Part shown: positions 8,720 to 18,092 of the stretch, piece after piece
How the letters are laid out: the number at the start of each line of letters is the position of its first letter
Position numbering within the stretch: the first letter of the stretch is position 1
From: an uncultured Coriobacteriaceae bacterium
GTDB lineage: Bacteria > Actinomycetota > Coriobacteriia > Coriobacteriales > Atopobiaceae
Length of the DNA stretch: 64,000 nt
Assembly (NCBI GenBank): GCA_902793195.1
Contig: CADBCS010000010.1
Coordinates: forward strand, 1-64,000
Direction: 5' to 3'
Notes under the pieces: generated by a model
What the model saw: only the letters and a program-made list of their open reading frames with translations
Databases searched by the model: none
Told to the model about the DNA's origin: nothing
Position numbers and translations under genes: made by a program

Positions 8720-10733
8720 GGAGCGGACGGACAATGCCAAGTCTGCCATCACAGACGACCCCGCACGCCGTGCGGACACGCCAAGGCCCGACGGAGCCCA
8801 CGGCGACGCGCGGCAGGGCACCCCGGGAAAGGGAGGCCGTGGGAAGCGACCAGAAAAGTCGTTCGCGGTGCTGAGGAGAACCATCAAGCTCGTATTCTCG
8901 TTCTACCCCCTGCAGTTCTCCCTCATGATTGCCTGCGTGGTGGTCTCCTCCGTGCTCTCGGCCCTGCCAAGCATCTTCTTGCAACAGACCATCGACGTCG
9001 TGAGCCGCTACTGGCAGTCGGGAGACTGGTCTGCCGCGGCGCCCGAGGTCCTGGCAATCGTGATACCACTGGTATGCATCTACATAGTCGCGCTCCTATG
9101 CCAGATCGCGCAGACGCAGCTAAGCGCCTTCGTGACGCAGGGCACGCTCATGCAGATCCGCAACAAGATGTTCGACCACATGGAGGACCTGCCCATTAGG
9201 TTCTTCGACCAGAACCAGCGCGGAGACGTGATGAGCCACTACACCAACGACGTGGACGCCCTGCGACAGCTCATCGGCGTTGCGCTGCCCAACCTGCTCA
9301 CCACGATCATCTCCCTGGCCGCCGTCACCTTTATCATGCTCTGGTACTCGCTGCCCCTGTCCATCGTCGTCCTCATCGCCGTGGCAGGCATGGTATGGTT
9401 CACACGCTACATGGGCGGCAAGTCGGCGGCGCATTTCCTGGCACAGCAGCAAGCCATCGGTCGCGCCGAGGGATTCGCCGAGGAGGCCATGAACGGCGAG
9501 AAGGTCATCAAGGTCTTTACGCACGAGAGGGAGATGGAGCGTCAGTTCGACGAGGTCAACGACGAGCTGTTCGACGCGGCGAAAAAGGCGAACATCTACT
9601 CGAACATCCTCGCCCCCGTGCTCATGAACCTGGGCAACCTATCCTACGTGATCGTCGCGCTCTCCGGTGGCCTGTTCCTGGGAATCAACCTCCCCAATCC
9701 CTGCCTCTCGGGCATGGTGCTCTCCATCGACATCGTGATTCCCTTCCTCAACCTCACCAAGCGCTTTGCCGGGTCCATAGGGCAGGTCTCGAACCAGATC
9801 AACTTCGTCGTGATGGGCCTTGCGGGTGCCGAGCGCATCTTCCAGCTGCTCGACGAGCAGCCGGAGGAGGATGGGGGCTACGTCGAGCTCACCAACATCG
9901 AGATGAGGGCGGGCGAGCTCGTTCCCACCGACCGCCGCACCAAGATGTGGGCGTGGAAGCACCCGCACAAGCAGCTCGGCTTTACCGACTACGTGCCCTT
10001 GCGCGGCGATGTGGTCCTCGACGACGTGGACTTTGGCTACGTCCCCGACCATCTGGTGCTGCACCACATCGACATCCATGCGCTTCCTGGTCAGAAGGTT
10101 GCCTTTGTGGGAGCGACTGGCGCGGGCAAGACCACCATCACCAACCTCATCAACCGCTTCTACGACATCGCCGACGGCAAGATTCGCTACGACGGCATCA
10201 ACATCAACAAGATTCGCAAGGGCGACCTGCGCCGCTCGCTGGGAGTCGTGCTCCAGGAGGTCAACCTGTTCACCGGTACCGTTATGGAGAACATCCGCTA
10301 TGGCCGACTCGATGCCACGGACGAGGAGTGCATCGCCGCCGCCAAGCTCGTGGGCGCCGACGGCTTTATCGAGCGCCTGCCCGACGGGTACGACACCATG
10401 CTCACCGACAACGCCGAGTCGCTCTCCCAGGGGCAGCGTCAGCTCCTCTCCATCGCCCGCGCGGCGGTGGCCGACCCGCCCGTGATGATCTTGGACGAGG
10501 CGACGAGCTCCATCGACACGCGCACCGAGCAGATCGTGAGCCGCGGCATGGACGCCCTCATGGACGGTCGCACCACGTTCGTGATCGCCCACCGCCTCTC
10601 CACCGTGCGCAACTCCGACCTCATAATCGTGCTCGACCATGGCAACATCATCGAGCGTGGCACCCACGACGAGCTCATCGCCAAGAAGGGGACCTACTAC
10701 CAGCTCTACACCGGCGCCTTCGAGCTCGACTAG
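8706..10733 (+). CDS. ABC exporter subunit with canonical ATP site (TM288/BmrD-like)
   Basis: The 675-aa partner of the preceding subunit begins with a charged cytoplasmic tail of about 60 residues. Six membrane helices and an ATPase domain follow. Walker A is GATGAGKTT near residue 470, the signature LSQGQRQLLSIARA, Walker B VMILDEATSSID with the catalytic Glu, and the H-loop FVIAHRLSTV, all intact. It overlaps the previous gene by 14 bases. ATG at 8706 is chosen (AGGA ten bases upstream); an in-frame ATG at 8712 is equally possible. Together the two genes encode one heterodimeric exporter in the plasma membrane. Confidence 0.93.
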   Translation: MHMSKERTDNAKSAITDDPARRADTPRPDGAHGDARQGTPGKGGRGKRPEKSFAVLRRTIKLVFSFYPLQFSLMIACVVVSSVLSALPSIFLQQTIDVVSRYWQSGDWSAAAPEVLAIVIPLVCIYIVALLCQIAQTQLSAFVTQGTLMQIRNKMFDHMEDLPIRFFDQNQRGDVMSHYTNDVDALRQLIGVALPNLLTTIISLAAVTFIMLWYSLPLSIVVLIAVAGMVWFTRYMGGKSAAHFLAQQQAIGRAEGFAEEAMNGEKVIKVFTHEREMERQFDEVNDELFDAAKKANIYSNILAPVLMNLGNLSYVIVALSGGLFLGINLPNPCLSGMVLSIDIVIPFLNLTKRFAGSIGQVSNQINFVVMGLAGAERIFQLLDEQPEEDGGYVELTNIEMRAGELVPTDRRTKMWAWKHPHKQLGFTDYVPLRGDVVLDDVDFGYVPDHLVLHHIDIHALPGQKVAFVGATGAGKTTITNLINRFYDIADGKIRYDGININKIRKGDLRRSLGVVLQEVNLFTGTVMENIRYGRLDATDEECIAAAKLVGADGFIERLPDGYDTMLTDNAESLSQGQRQLLSIARAAVADPPVMILDEATSSIDTRTEQIVSRGMDALMDGRTTFVIAHRLSTVRNSDLIIVLDHGNIIERGTHDELIAKKGTYYQLYTGAFELD

Positions 10734-10755
10734 CGCAGCGGACACCATGTGCGTG

Positions 10756-10796
10756 CGAACGCCCTGCCAGGGGAACATCCCATGGCAGGGCGTTCG
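10756..10796 (+). terminator. Hairpin after the ABC exporter operon
   Basis: CGAACGCCCTGCCA pairs perfectly with TGGCAGGGCGTTCG (14 bp), and GGGA/TCCC inside the loop extends it. No T-run follows, so it is a strong hairpin but not a textbook intrinsic terminator. Confidence 0.55.
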
Positions 10797-10856
10797 TGCC
10801 CGCAGCGGAGAAAAGCGCTATGATGTGTTGTCGTTCACCGAACGAGAGGAAGAGAC

Positions 10857-11540
10857 ATGAGCAGCAACATGAATCGTCGCGCGTTCCTTGGCGCGAGCCT
10901 GTGGACCCTGGCACTCACCGCCTGCGGCAACTCCGCCCAGAACACCGCTCAGCCCAGCAGCACGCAGGCCGAGGGCGCCAAGCAGGACGAGCCGGGCAAG
11001 GTGGAGGGCGGCGTTCTGGTGACCCCCTACGACGAGGGATACAGCTCCGGCTTCCATCACGCCACCATCGAGGTGGCCGACTATGGCACCATCAAGCTCG
11101 AGCTCAACGCGACCAACACTCCCATCACCGTGAGCAACTTCGCTCATCTGGTCAACGAGAAGTTCTACGACGGACTCACGTTCCATCGCATCATCGAGGG
11201 CTTCATGGTGCAGGGCGGCGATCCCAACGGCAATGGAACCGGCGGAACGACGCCGACCATAAAGGGCGAGTTCTCGGGCAACGGCGTGGTCAACGCCATC
11301 TTGCACAAGCGCGGCGTCATCTCCATGGCGCGCTCGCAAGACATGGACTCGGCCAGCAGCCAGTTCTTCATCATGCATGAGGCGAACGACTCGCTCGACG
11401 GCCAGTACGCCGCCTTTGGCAAGGTGACCGAGGGCATGGGCGTGGTCGACAAGCTCGCGAAGGTCCCCGTGCAGGACGGCAACGGAACCGTCGACAAGAA
11501 GGACCAACCCAAGATCACGTCCATAAGGATGGACGACTAG
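10857..11540 (+). CDS. Cyclophilin-type peptidyl-prolyl isomerase, probable Tat lipoprotein
   Basis: The 227-aa protein catalyses proline cis-trans isomerisation, probably outside the membrane. The N-terminus has a twin-arginine-like motif (MNRRAFLG), a hydrophobic stretch and the lipobox LTAC, predicting a lipid-anchored Tat substrate. A linker to about residue 60 precedes the cyclophilin domain. That domain contains FHRIIEGFMVQGGDPNGNGTGG, GVISMARSQDMDSASSQFFI and FGKVTEGMGVVDKLA, which are the conserved active-site and substrate-groove blocks. The start has GAGAGGAAGAG upstream; an in-frame ATG four codons later is possible. It is a single-gene unit bounded by hairpins on both sides. Confidence 0.92.
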   Translation: MSSNMNRRAFLGASLWTLALTACGNSAQNTAQPSSTQAEGAKQDEPGKVEGGVLVTPYDEGYSSGFHHATIEVADYGTIKLELNATNTPITVSNFAHLVNEKFYDGLTFHRIIEGFMVQGGDPNGNGTGGTTPTIKGEFSGNGVVNAILHKRGVISMARSQDMDSASSQFFIMHEANDSLDGQYAAFGKVTEGMGVVDKLAKVPVQDGNGTVDKKDQPKITSIRMDD

Positions 11541-11574
11541 CGTCGCGCATCCGTACCCCATTCCACAGATGGGA

Positions 11575-11617
11575 GGGCTTGCCAAGGGTATCGGTTACCA
11601 ATGGCAAGCCCTTTTTT
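11575..11617 (+). terminator. Rho-independent terminator after the cyclophilin gene
   Basis: GGGCTTGCCA (11575-11584) pairs with TGGCAAGCCC (11602-11611), followed by TTTTTT. No T-run is present in the opposite direction. Confidence 0.9.
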
Positions 11618-11635
11618 CATGCAATGGCATACGTG

Positions 11636-12856
11636 CTACCAGATGCGACGGATTGCCAAGCCGCTGAGCAGCTTGGGGTCGAACCACGTGGACTTGGGCG
11701 GCATGAGCTCGCCGGCATCCGCAACGGCCATCACCTCGTCCATGGCGGTGGGATACAGATGGAAGGCAACGCCGTCGTCTGCGGCCAGGCGCTTGAGTTC
11801 GCTTGTACCCACACCGCCGGCAAACGATATGCGATCGCTGGTGCGGGGGTTGTCGATGCCCAGGATGGGATCGAGGGCCTCGTGCTGCAGCAGGGACACG
11901 TCGAGGTCGGCAACCGGGTTGCCCGTGGGCTCGCCCTGCCAACGCAGCTCGTACCAGGACCCAAAGGCGTACATGCCAAAGCAGCCCTTCTCCTTTGGCT
12001 CCACCGGCGTGCCACCGGTCGGCGCACACGAGAAGCCCCGCTCCTCAAGAGCCTTGAGCAGCTCCTCCTCACCCAAACCGTTGGTGTCGCTCACCACGCG
12101 GTCGTACGACAGGATGCGAAGCTGGCTCGCAGGGAACAGCGATGCGAGGAAATGGTCGGACGGGTCGTTCTTCTTGCCCTGCGCACGTCGCTCCTCGCAG
12201 ATGCGCACGGCCGCGGCGGCGCGATGGTGCCCGTCCGCGATGTAGGCCTCCCCCACCGTGCCAAGGGCGACGCTCAGTGACTCGACGGCTACCTCACGCG
12301 CAACGCGCCACACGCGCTGCCGCACGCCATCGTCGCTCACGAAGTCGTAGAGCGGTGCGGCCATCTTTGCCGCGCCCACGATTACGTCTATGGCCAGGCT
12401 GTCACGGTAGGCCACGAACACCGGACCCGACTGGGCACGCAGCGTCTTGATGTGCTCCACGCGGTCCTGTTCCTTTGCCAAGAGCGTGAGCTCGTGCCTT
12501 CGGAGCACGCCCTCCAAATAGTCGTCCGCAGAGACGGCGCACAGCAGTCCCGTCTGCGTGTGGTCTCCGACCTGTTGCTCGTAGATGTAGTAGCAGGGCG
12601 TCTCGTCCTTTAGCAGCGTAAAGTCGAGCTGACGGTCACGCAGCAACTCGCGGGCATGCTGGTATACCTCGGGCGCATAGGGGTCTTGGTCCACATCGAA
12701 TCCGGTCTCGGGCCTATCCAGGGCCAGGAAGGACCGAGGGTGCTCGGCCACGTACGCGCGGGCCTCCTCGTTCGTATAGACGTCGTAAGGCAGGGCCGCA
12801 AACTCTTCCACATGCTTTGGGTCCGGCCTCAAACAGGTAATGGGTTCGACTCGCAT
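11636..12856 (-). CDS. DUF1015 family protein
   Basis: The 406-aa cytoplasmic protein is of the DUF1015 family (function not established). Family blocks visible are the N-terminal VEPITCLRPDPKHVEEFAAL with PYDV, then YIADGHHRAAAA in the middle, and DPILGIDNPRTSDRI near the C-terminus. ATG at 12856 follows AAGGAGG with a four-base spacer, which settles the start; the frame stays open for about 250 codons upstream but that stretch is antisense to the next gene. In many anaerobes DUF1015 genes sit near serine or glycerate metabolism genes; that link is weak here. It is divergent from the HAD gene, sharing a 111-base intergenic region. Confidence 0.85.
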   Translation of the reverse strand: MRVEPITCLRPDPKHVEEFAALPYDVYTNEEARAYVAEHPRSFLALDRPETGFDVDQDPYAPEVYQHARELLRDRQLDFTLLKDETPCYYIYEQQVGDHTQTGLLCAVSADDYLEGVLRRHELTLLAKEQDRVEHIKTLRAQSGPVFVAYRDSLAIDVIVGAAKMAAPLYDFVSDDGVRQRVWRVAREVAVESLSVALGTVGEAYIADGHHRAAAAVRICEERRAQGKKNDPSDHFLASLFPASQLRILSYDRVVSDTNGLGEEELLKALEERGFSCAPTGGTPVEPKEKGCFGMYAFGSWYELRWQGEPTGNPVADLDVSLLQHEALDPILGIDNPRTSDRISFAGGVGTSELKRLAADDGVAFHLYPTAMDEVMAVADAGELMPPKSTWFDPKLLSGLAIRRIW

Positions 12857-12967
12857 GCATCCTCCTTGTGTCGGGTCGTGCAATCGGAACCGTTCCGTAC
12901 CACGGTTATAGCACACACCGAACCACTGTCCCGTATAATAGGTGCATCCTCCAGAAAGGGGGCACGC

Positions 12968-13636
12968 ATGGGCGGCCTGCACGAGCGGCGCGTCGTTCTG
13001 TTTGACTTCGACGGAACGGTCGCCGACACCAAAGACGCAATCATCAACACCGCGACGCGCGTGCTCACGGAGCATGGTCTGGACCGCGAGCGCCTGGGTG
13101 ACGTCTCGCGTCTCATTGGACCGCCCTTCCCCGAGGCCTTTAGCATGGTCTACGGGTTTGCCCCCGAGGAGGCGCAGGCGATCACCGACGACTACCGCGC
13201 CATCTACACCACCTTGGGTCCCGAGGCGTGGCCGCTCTTCGACGGCATGCGGGAGCTCGTCGCAGACCTGCGCTCCCAAGGCAAGCAGGTATGTGTCGCC
13301 ACGTCCAAGAAGCAGGATGTGCTGGAGCGCGCGTTGGCCGACGAGGGAATGGACGCGGCGTTCGACCTCGTGGTGGGCAAGCCATCCGACCGAGAGTTCA
13401 CCAAAGCGCAGACCATTGCCCTCATCCTCAACCAGCTCCGGGCGACGCCCGACGAGGCCGTTATGGTTGGGGACCGGCACCACGATGTGGATGGGGCACG
13501 GCAATGCGGCGTGCCCTGCGTTGGCGTGACCTACGGGGGCACGGGTGACTACGCGGAGCTCGCAGGTGCCGGCGCCTGCCGCGTGGTGGACACAGTGGGG
13601 CAACTAGCCGATGTTCTGTTGGGGGATACGACTTAG
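12968..13636 (+). CDS. HAD-family phosphatase (phosphoglycolate phosphatase-like)
   Basis: The 222-aa haloacid dehalogenase-type phosphatase has motif I VVLFDFDGTVADTKDA, motif II VCVATSKKQ, and motif III/IV VMVGDRHHDVDGARQ with a preceding KP. The cap domain matches the Gph/PpaX subgroup, so phosphoglycolate, pyrophosphate or nucleotide-type substrates are possible. ATG at 12968 has AAAGGGGG upstream. A TATAAT hexamer at 12934-12939 is a candidate -10 element; its -35 is weak. It is divergently arranged with the DUF1015 gene. Confidence 0.85.
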   Translation: MGGLHERRVVLFDFDGTVADTKDAIINTATRVLTEHGLDRERLGDVSRLIGPPFPEAFSMVYGFAPEEAQAITDDYRAIYTTLGPEAWPLFDGMRELVADLRSQGKQVCVATSKKQDVLERALADEGMDAAFDLVVGKPSDREFTKAQTIALILNQLRATPDEAVMVGDRHHDVDGARQCGVPCVGVTYGGTGDYAELAGAGACRVVDTVGQLADVLLGDTT

Positions 13637-13714
13637 CGGGCGCATACTGGGGTACAAGCAGTAGTAATACGCACGACAGCGTAACCGAGTAGCTACAAGA
13701 AGGGAGTCAGCATC

Positions 13715-14101
13715 ATGGCAGATTTCAATTTGGGCGAAGGCGTTCGCAAGGTGTTTCTGGCGGGAGTCGGCGCAATCGCGATGGGAGCCGAGAAGTCCGG
13801 GCAGATCATCGACGACCTAGTCAAGAAGGGTGAGCTCACCGTCGAGCAGGGCAAGGTCCTCAACGAGGAGCTCACGCGCAAGGCCAGCCAGGCAGTCGGC
13901 GACACGCAGGACGCATTCCTGCGCTCGCGCATGGAGGGCATGACCGCCGAGGAGCGTGCCGCCTACGCACAGAAGATCGCCGACATGGCCGCCGAGATAG
14001 ACGAGCGCGCAACCACCGTCGAGGCCGAGGTCGAAGAGGTCGAGGAGACCGAGGAGGCTGCTGCAGCCGACGAGGACGCCGAGAAGACCGACGAAGAGTA
14101 A
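13715..14101 (+). CDS. Phasin-family / polyhydroxyalkanoate granule-type protein
   Basis: The 128-aa protein reads FNLGEGVRKVFLAGVGAIAMGAEKSGQIIDDLVKKGELTVEQG in pieces, matching the PhaF/PhaI-type phasin start. A helical middle and a long acidic Glu/Ala/Asp-rich tail (from about residue 95) follow. Phasins bind granule or membrane surfaces; no polyhydroxyalkanoate synthase is visible here, so the partner may differ. It ends nine bases before the ABC1-kinase gene, so the two form an operon. That pairing suggests a membrane-lipid or cofactor role (inference). Confidence 0.75.
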   Translation: MADFNLGEGVRKVFLAGVGAIAMGAEKSGQIIDDLVKKGELTVEQGKVLNEELTRKASQAVGDTQDAFLRSRMEGMTAEERAAYAQKIADMAAEIDERATTVEAEVEEVEETEEAAAADEDAEKTDEE

Positions 14102-14110
14102 AGAGGGTGC

Positions 14111-15877
14111 GTGCCTGATCAAGAGGGCTTCCTGGGCCAGGAGGACACAGACAATCTGGACATAGACGTCGACCTCAATGCCGAGGTCGACCGTCTGTAT
14201 GCACAGGAGTTCGAGACGGAGGGCCAACGGGGCCGCGAGGAGACCATCGGTCTTTTGGGCGGCCGGCCCACCGACGGGTCTGGCTACGCCCTCACCCGAA
14301 GGTCACGCTACGCCCGCATAGCGCAGATCATCTCGATCGTGCGGAAGTACGACATCCTGCACGGCCTCACGCCCCGAACGCTCAGGCACCTGCTCGAGGA
14401 GCTGGGTCCCACGTTCGTGAAGGCGGGACAGATTCTGTCCATGCGCTCCGAGATCCTCCCCAAGTCGTTTTGCGACGAGCTCGCAAAGCTGCGCACCGAG
14501 GTCGCGCCCATGCCACACGACGTCGTGCTCGACACCCTGCGCAAGGAGTACGACGTTCCCCTGGAGGACATCTTCCAGACGATCGAGGACAAGCCCCTAG
14601 GGTCGGCCTCGGTGGCCCAGGTGCATCGGGGACGCCTTTCTACCGGAGAGCTCGTCGCAATAAAGGTGCAGCGCCCCCACGTGCGCGGAGTCGTGGCACA
14701 AGACATCCAGATCATGCGCTCGCTCGCACGGCACGCCAAGCGCGTTATGGGAAGCGAACAGGTACTCGACATCCAGTCGGTCGTGGACGAGCTCTGGCAA
14801 TCGTTTCGCGAGGAAACCGACTTCATCGTGGAGGCCCATGCTCTGGAGGAGTTTAGGCACAACAATGCCGACTGCGCGTTCGTAACGTGCCCGAAGCCCT
14901 ACCCCGGCCTTTGCACCGAGCACGTGGTGGTGATGGAGTATATCGAGGGCATTTCCATCGCGAAGACCGACGTGCTCGTGAAGGAGGGCTACGACCTGAA
15001 GGAGATTGGCGTAAAGCTCGTTGACAACTACACGAGGCAGATGCTCGACGACGGTTTCTTCCATGCCGACCCACATCCGGGAAACGTGGTCATCTCTGGG
15101 GGCAAGGTCGTCTATTTGGACTTGGGCATCATGGGCAGGCTCTCCTCGCACGACCGCCGCGCTCTCTCCGACATGGTGTTCGCCGTCGGCGACCTGGACA
15201 CACCGCGGCTCAAGGACGGCCTTTTGCGCTTCTCGATCTCGTCCGAGAACTCGATCGACCACGCACGGCTGCTCGCAGACCTCGATGTGGTGGTGCAGGA
15301 CTATGGTACCGCCACGCTCTCGGACCTCGACCTCTCCCAGTTCCTCAACGCCATCATCACGCTCGCCCGCAGAAGCGGCATCGAGATGCCCGGATCGGTT
15401 ATCATGCTCGCGCGATCGCTGGTCACCCTCGAGGGCACGGTGGACGAGCTGCTTGCCGACGAGAGCATCGTAAAGATCATCGAGCAGCACATCAGGTCGA
15501 ACGTCTCGCCCATGCGCGAGGCGGAACGCGAGGCGGAGCGACTGGCACGGGAGACGCGCATGGCCACCCACGGACTCTTGCGCGCCGCCTCCCAATCTGC
15601 GCTCGCCATGGACATGCTCACGCGCGGGCAGCTGCGCGTAAACATGGACGTACCGGGCTCGGACAACCCAATCGCGGACTTCTCGCACGCATTCGACCGC
15701 CTCACGATGGGCATCGTGATCGCCGGCCTCTTTATTGGCTCCTCGGTCATCTACTTTGCGGGAATGAAGCCGCTCCTGTTTGGCATCCCCATCCTGGGGT
15801 TCGTGGGATTCGTCGTCGCCTTTATCCTGGGCGCCTGGCTTGTCGTGGACATCCTGCGCGAGGGCAGGCGCCGATAG
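14111..15877 (+). CDS. ABC1/AarF/UbiB-family atypical kinase
   Basis: The 588-aa protein starts at GTG 14111 with GAGGG upstream. After an acidic N-terminal 50 residues it shows the UbiB signature FVKAGQILSMRSEILP (KxGQ), the glycine/alanine loop LGSASVAQVHRG, the lysine in VAIKVQRP, the catalytic segment FFHADPHPGNV, and a metal-binding DLG (VYLDLGIMG) in place of DFG. Two hydrophobic helices close the protein (about 535-580), as in UbiB/COQ8. In aerobes the family supports quinone synthesis; in anaerobes its role is unclear. It follows the phasin-like gene directly. Confidence 0.88.
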   Translation: MPDQEGFLGQEDTDNLDIDVDLNAEVDRLYAQEFETEGQRGREETIGLLGGRPTDGSGYALTRRSRYARIAQIISIVRKYDILHGLTPRTLRHLLEELGPTFVKAGQILSMRSEILPKSFCDELAKLRTEVAPMPHDVVLDTLRKEYDVPLEDIFQTIEDKPLGSASVAQVHRGRLSTGELVAIKVQRPHVRGVVAQDIQIMRSLARHAKRVMGSEQVLDIQSVVDELWQSFREETDFIVEAHALEEFRHNNADCAFVTCPKPYPGLCTEHVVVMEYIEGISIAKTDVLVKEGYDLKEIGVKLVDNYTRQMLDDGFFHADPHPGNVVISGGKVVYLDLGIMGRLSSHDRRALSDMVFAVGDLDTPRLKDGLLRFSISSENSIDHARLLADLDVVVQDYGTATLSDLDLSQFLNAIITLARRSGIEMPGSVIMLARSLVTLEGTVDELLADESIVKIIEQHIRSNVSPMREAEREAERLARETRMATHGLLRAASQSALAMDMLTRGQLRVNMDVPGSDNPIADFSHAFDRLTMGIVIAGLFIGSSVIYFAGMKPLLFGIPILGFVGFVVAFILGAWLVVDILREGRRR

Positions 15878-15896
15878 AGCAGACGTAGTGCTTCCC

Positions 15897-16295
15897 CTAC
15901 TCCCCCGCGTCCAGCCACCTCTTGCGGCTCACGAAGTTCCACACCATGACGACGGCCGTCGCAAACACCTTTACGGCCGTAACGGCAAGCGCCGAGTTGC
16001 CGAGAAGCGCCACCCCACCCCACATGATGAGCTCGTTGATGCCAAGGCCTATGGCCGAGAGGATGAGGAACGTAACGAACTCGCGCGTGCGCGACATGTC
16101 GTCGCGATGCGAGAACACGAAGCGCATGGACGCCAGGTAGTTGAAGATGAGCGAGACTATAAACGAGATGGCCGCCGAGAGCACGGGGTCCATGCCGAGC
16201 ACCTGAGAGAGCAGCATGAGTACGCCATAGTCGATGCCAAACGCGATGAAACCCACGACGCCGAACTTGAGCACCTGCTCGATGAGCCTTCCCAT
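15897..16295 (-). CDS. GtrA-family membrane protein
   Basis: The 132-aa protein has four hydrophobic helices typical of GtrA, which helps flip or present lipid-linked sugars for surface polysaccharide modification. It starts MGRLIEQVLKFGVVGFIAFG. It contains FIVSLIFNYLASMRFVF, the family hallmark in which N, Y and F precede the second loop, and ends with FVSRKRWL. ATG at 16295 has GGGGG upstream; the open frame extends 20 codons more without a ribosome site. The downstream deacetylases on the opposite strand also act on the envelope. Confidence 0.88.
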   Translation of the reverse strand: MGRLIEQVLKFGVVGFIAFGIDYGVLMLLSQVLGMDPVLSAAISFIVSLIFNYLASMRFVFSHRDDMSRTREFVTFLILSAIGLGINELIMWGGVALLGNSALAVTAVKVFATAVVMVWNFVSRKRWLDAGE

Positions 16296-16471
16296 GCACG
16301 CCCCCAAATGGTAGCCTATGGCCTTCCCGTTTCGCCTTGCCACCTGGCAAGGCACGAACCGTCATTGTGCCACAAGCACTGTGCGAAATCGGCCAAAAGC
16401 CCTGCCCTCCGCGCCAATAACGTAGTATCATCTCATAAGTCGCAGCATAAACAACGCACACGGAGCACCAC

Positions 16472-18001
16472 ATGCAGCCCACTGCACGACAAACAGACCA
16501 GGCCAAGCACCCCCTCAAGCCAACGAACCGCCGTCCCCCGCGCACACAGCGCCAAACGTGGTATCTGGCCATGAGCGGCTGCATCCTAGCCGCGATTCTC
16601 GTGCTTGGCTTCATTCTGTACTGGATCAACCGCCCCGTGGACATAACGGTAAACGGCAAGCGCTCCCATGTGCGCATTGGGTCGACCACCACCGAGCTGT
16701 TCGAGGAGAAGTCCATCTCGGTGACTCCGGGCAACCTCATGTCCATCAACGGCCGCATGCTCGAGGAGGGTGCAGGCCATGCGTTCTCCGTCTCGCTCAA
16801 CGACAACGAGCTGTCGCCCGAGGATGGCGAGCAATACCGCATTCAGGGAGGAGAGAGGATCGAGTTCCTCGACGGTGCCGACATTGTGGAGGACTACGAC
16901 GTCGTGGAGGAGTCCACGGCCCCCGAACTGGCCTTCTACGGCACGGGGACGACAATCGAGTATGTTATGCAGTGGGGACGCGCGGGCACGATCGAGCATC
17001 GCACGGGCAAGGTGTCGCACGAGACCGCCGACGTGGAGACAGTAGAGCCCACACCCTGCATCATCGCCAGGACCGACCTTCTGCTCGACGAGGACAAGAA
17101 GTTCGCGGCCATCACCTTCGATGACGGCCCCGCCGACCCCTATACCGAGCAGTACCTGCAAATACTCAAGAGGTACAACGTAAAGGCGACGTTCTTCAAC
17201 CTTGGTGAGAACGCCCAGCAGTATCCCGAGCTCGCAAAGCGCGTCGTGCAGGAGGGTCACGAGCTGGCCAACCACACCATGGCCCACAACCAGCTAACGT
17301 CGGTAAGCGCCTCGACCATCCGCAGCGAGATAGAGCGCTCGGCCAAGGTCCTCGCCGACGTAAGCGGCGTGGTGACGACGCACATCCGCCCGCCTTACGG
17401 GGACTTTGGCGAGAGCAGCTGGCTCGCATCCGGAGGCACGATAACCGCTTCGATTCGCTGGAACGGCGACTCGCAGGACTGGCGCGTCCCCGGTGTGGAG
17501 GCAATGGTGGAGAACGCGCTGCTCAACGTGCGCCCGGGATCGATCATCCTCATGCACGACGGTGGAGGCGACCGCTCGCAGGACGTCGAGGCGCTGCCGC
17601 TGATCATCGAACGGCTGCAGAGGGACGGCTACACGCTCGTGACCATCGCGGACCTCATGCGTGCCTCCGGCAAGATTCCCGAGGACATCTGCTCGGGCAC
17701 CGCCACCATGCCGACCGACGCAACATGGCCCCAAAAGATCGCACCCGCGGGGTATATGGAGTCCTACATCGAGCGCCTGGAGCAGGAGGGCAGGCAGTTC
17801 CCGCCGTCCATACAGCCTCCACAGGCACCACAGCCCCAACAGCCGAGCATGTCCGGACAGGGTGGCACGACCCCGAGCGAGGACACGGAGCAGCAGGACG
17901 AGCAGGAACAACAGGCCGATGCGGACCAACAGGGCGAGCGGGAGCAGTCGGATCTGCTCGACCCTCAAGCCCAGGAGGACCAGCAAACCCCGCAGGGATA
18001 A
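16472..18001 (+). CDS. Membrane-anchored polysaccharide deacetylase (first of tandem pair)
   Basis: The 509-aa protein removes acetyl groups from a surface polysaccharide or peptidoglycan. A basic cytoplasmic tail is followed by one membrane helix (about residues 33-50), then a small beta-grasp-like module starting VDITVNGKRSHV and a NodB-homology domain. Catalytic blocks are ITFDDGPAD (Asp pair), NHTMAHNQ (metal-binding His-x3-His), RPPYGDF and LMHDGGGDRSQD. A Pro/Gln/Glu-rich low-complexity tail (from about 435) follows. It is paralogous to the next gene along its whole folded part, and the two are in the same direction 91 bases apart. Confidence 0.9.
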   Translation: MQPTARQTDQAKHPLKPTNRRPPRTQRQTWYLAMSGCILAAILVLGFILYWINRPVDITVNGKRSHVRIGSTTTELFEEKSISVTPGNLMSINGRMLEEGAGHAFSVSLNDNELSPEDGEQYRIQGGERIEFLDGADIVEDYDVVEESTAPELAFYGTGTTIEYVMQWGRAGTIEHRTGKVSHETADVETVEPTPCIIARTDLLLDEDKKFAAITFDDGPADPYTEQYLQILKRYNVKATFFNLGENAQQYPELAKRVVQEGHELANHTMAHNQLTSVSASTIRSEIERSAKVLADVSGVVTTHIRPPYGDFGESSWLASGGTITASIRWNGDSQDWRVPGVEAMVENALLNVRPGSIILMHDGGGDRSQDVEALPLIIERLQRDGYTLVTIADLMRASGKIPEDICSGTATMPTDATWPQKIAPAGYMESYIERLEQEGRQFPPSIQPPQAPQPQQPSMSGQGGTTPSEDTEQQDEQEQQADADQQGEREQSDLLDPQAQEDQQTPQG

Positions 18002-18092
18002 CGTTTGGCCGCAGGCAATGGCGCTTTTGCGAAAGCACGATTGGCAGTTTGGGCATAATACCAACATAAACACTGCCTCGAGGAGCATGCAG

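Noticed and set aside
12857..13603. N-terminal extension of the DUF1015 protein by 249 codons
   Set aside because: It lies opposite the HAD gene; AAGGAGG before ATG 12856 and the family N-terminus fix the start.
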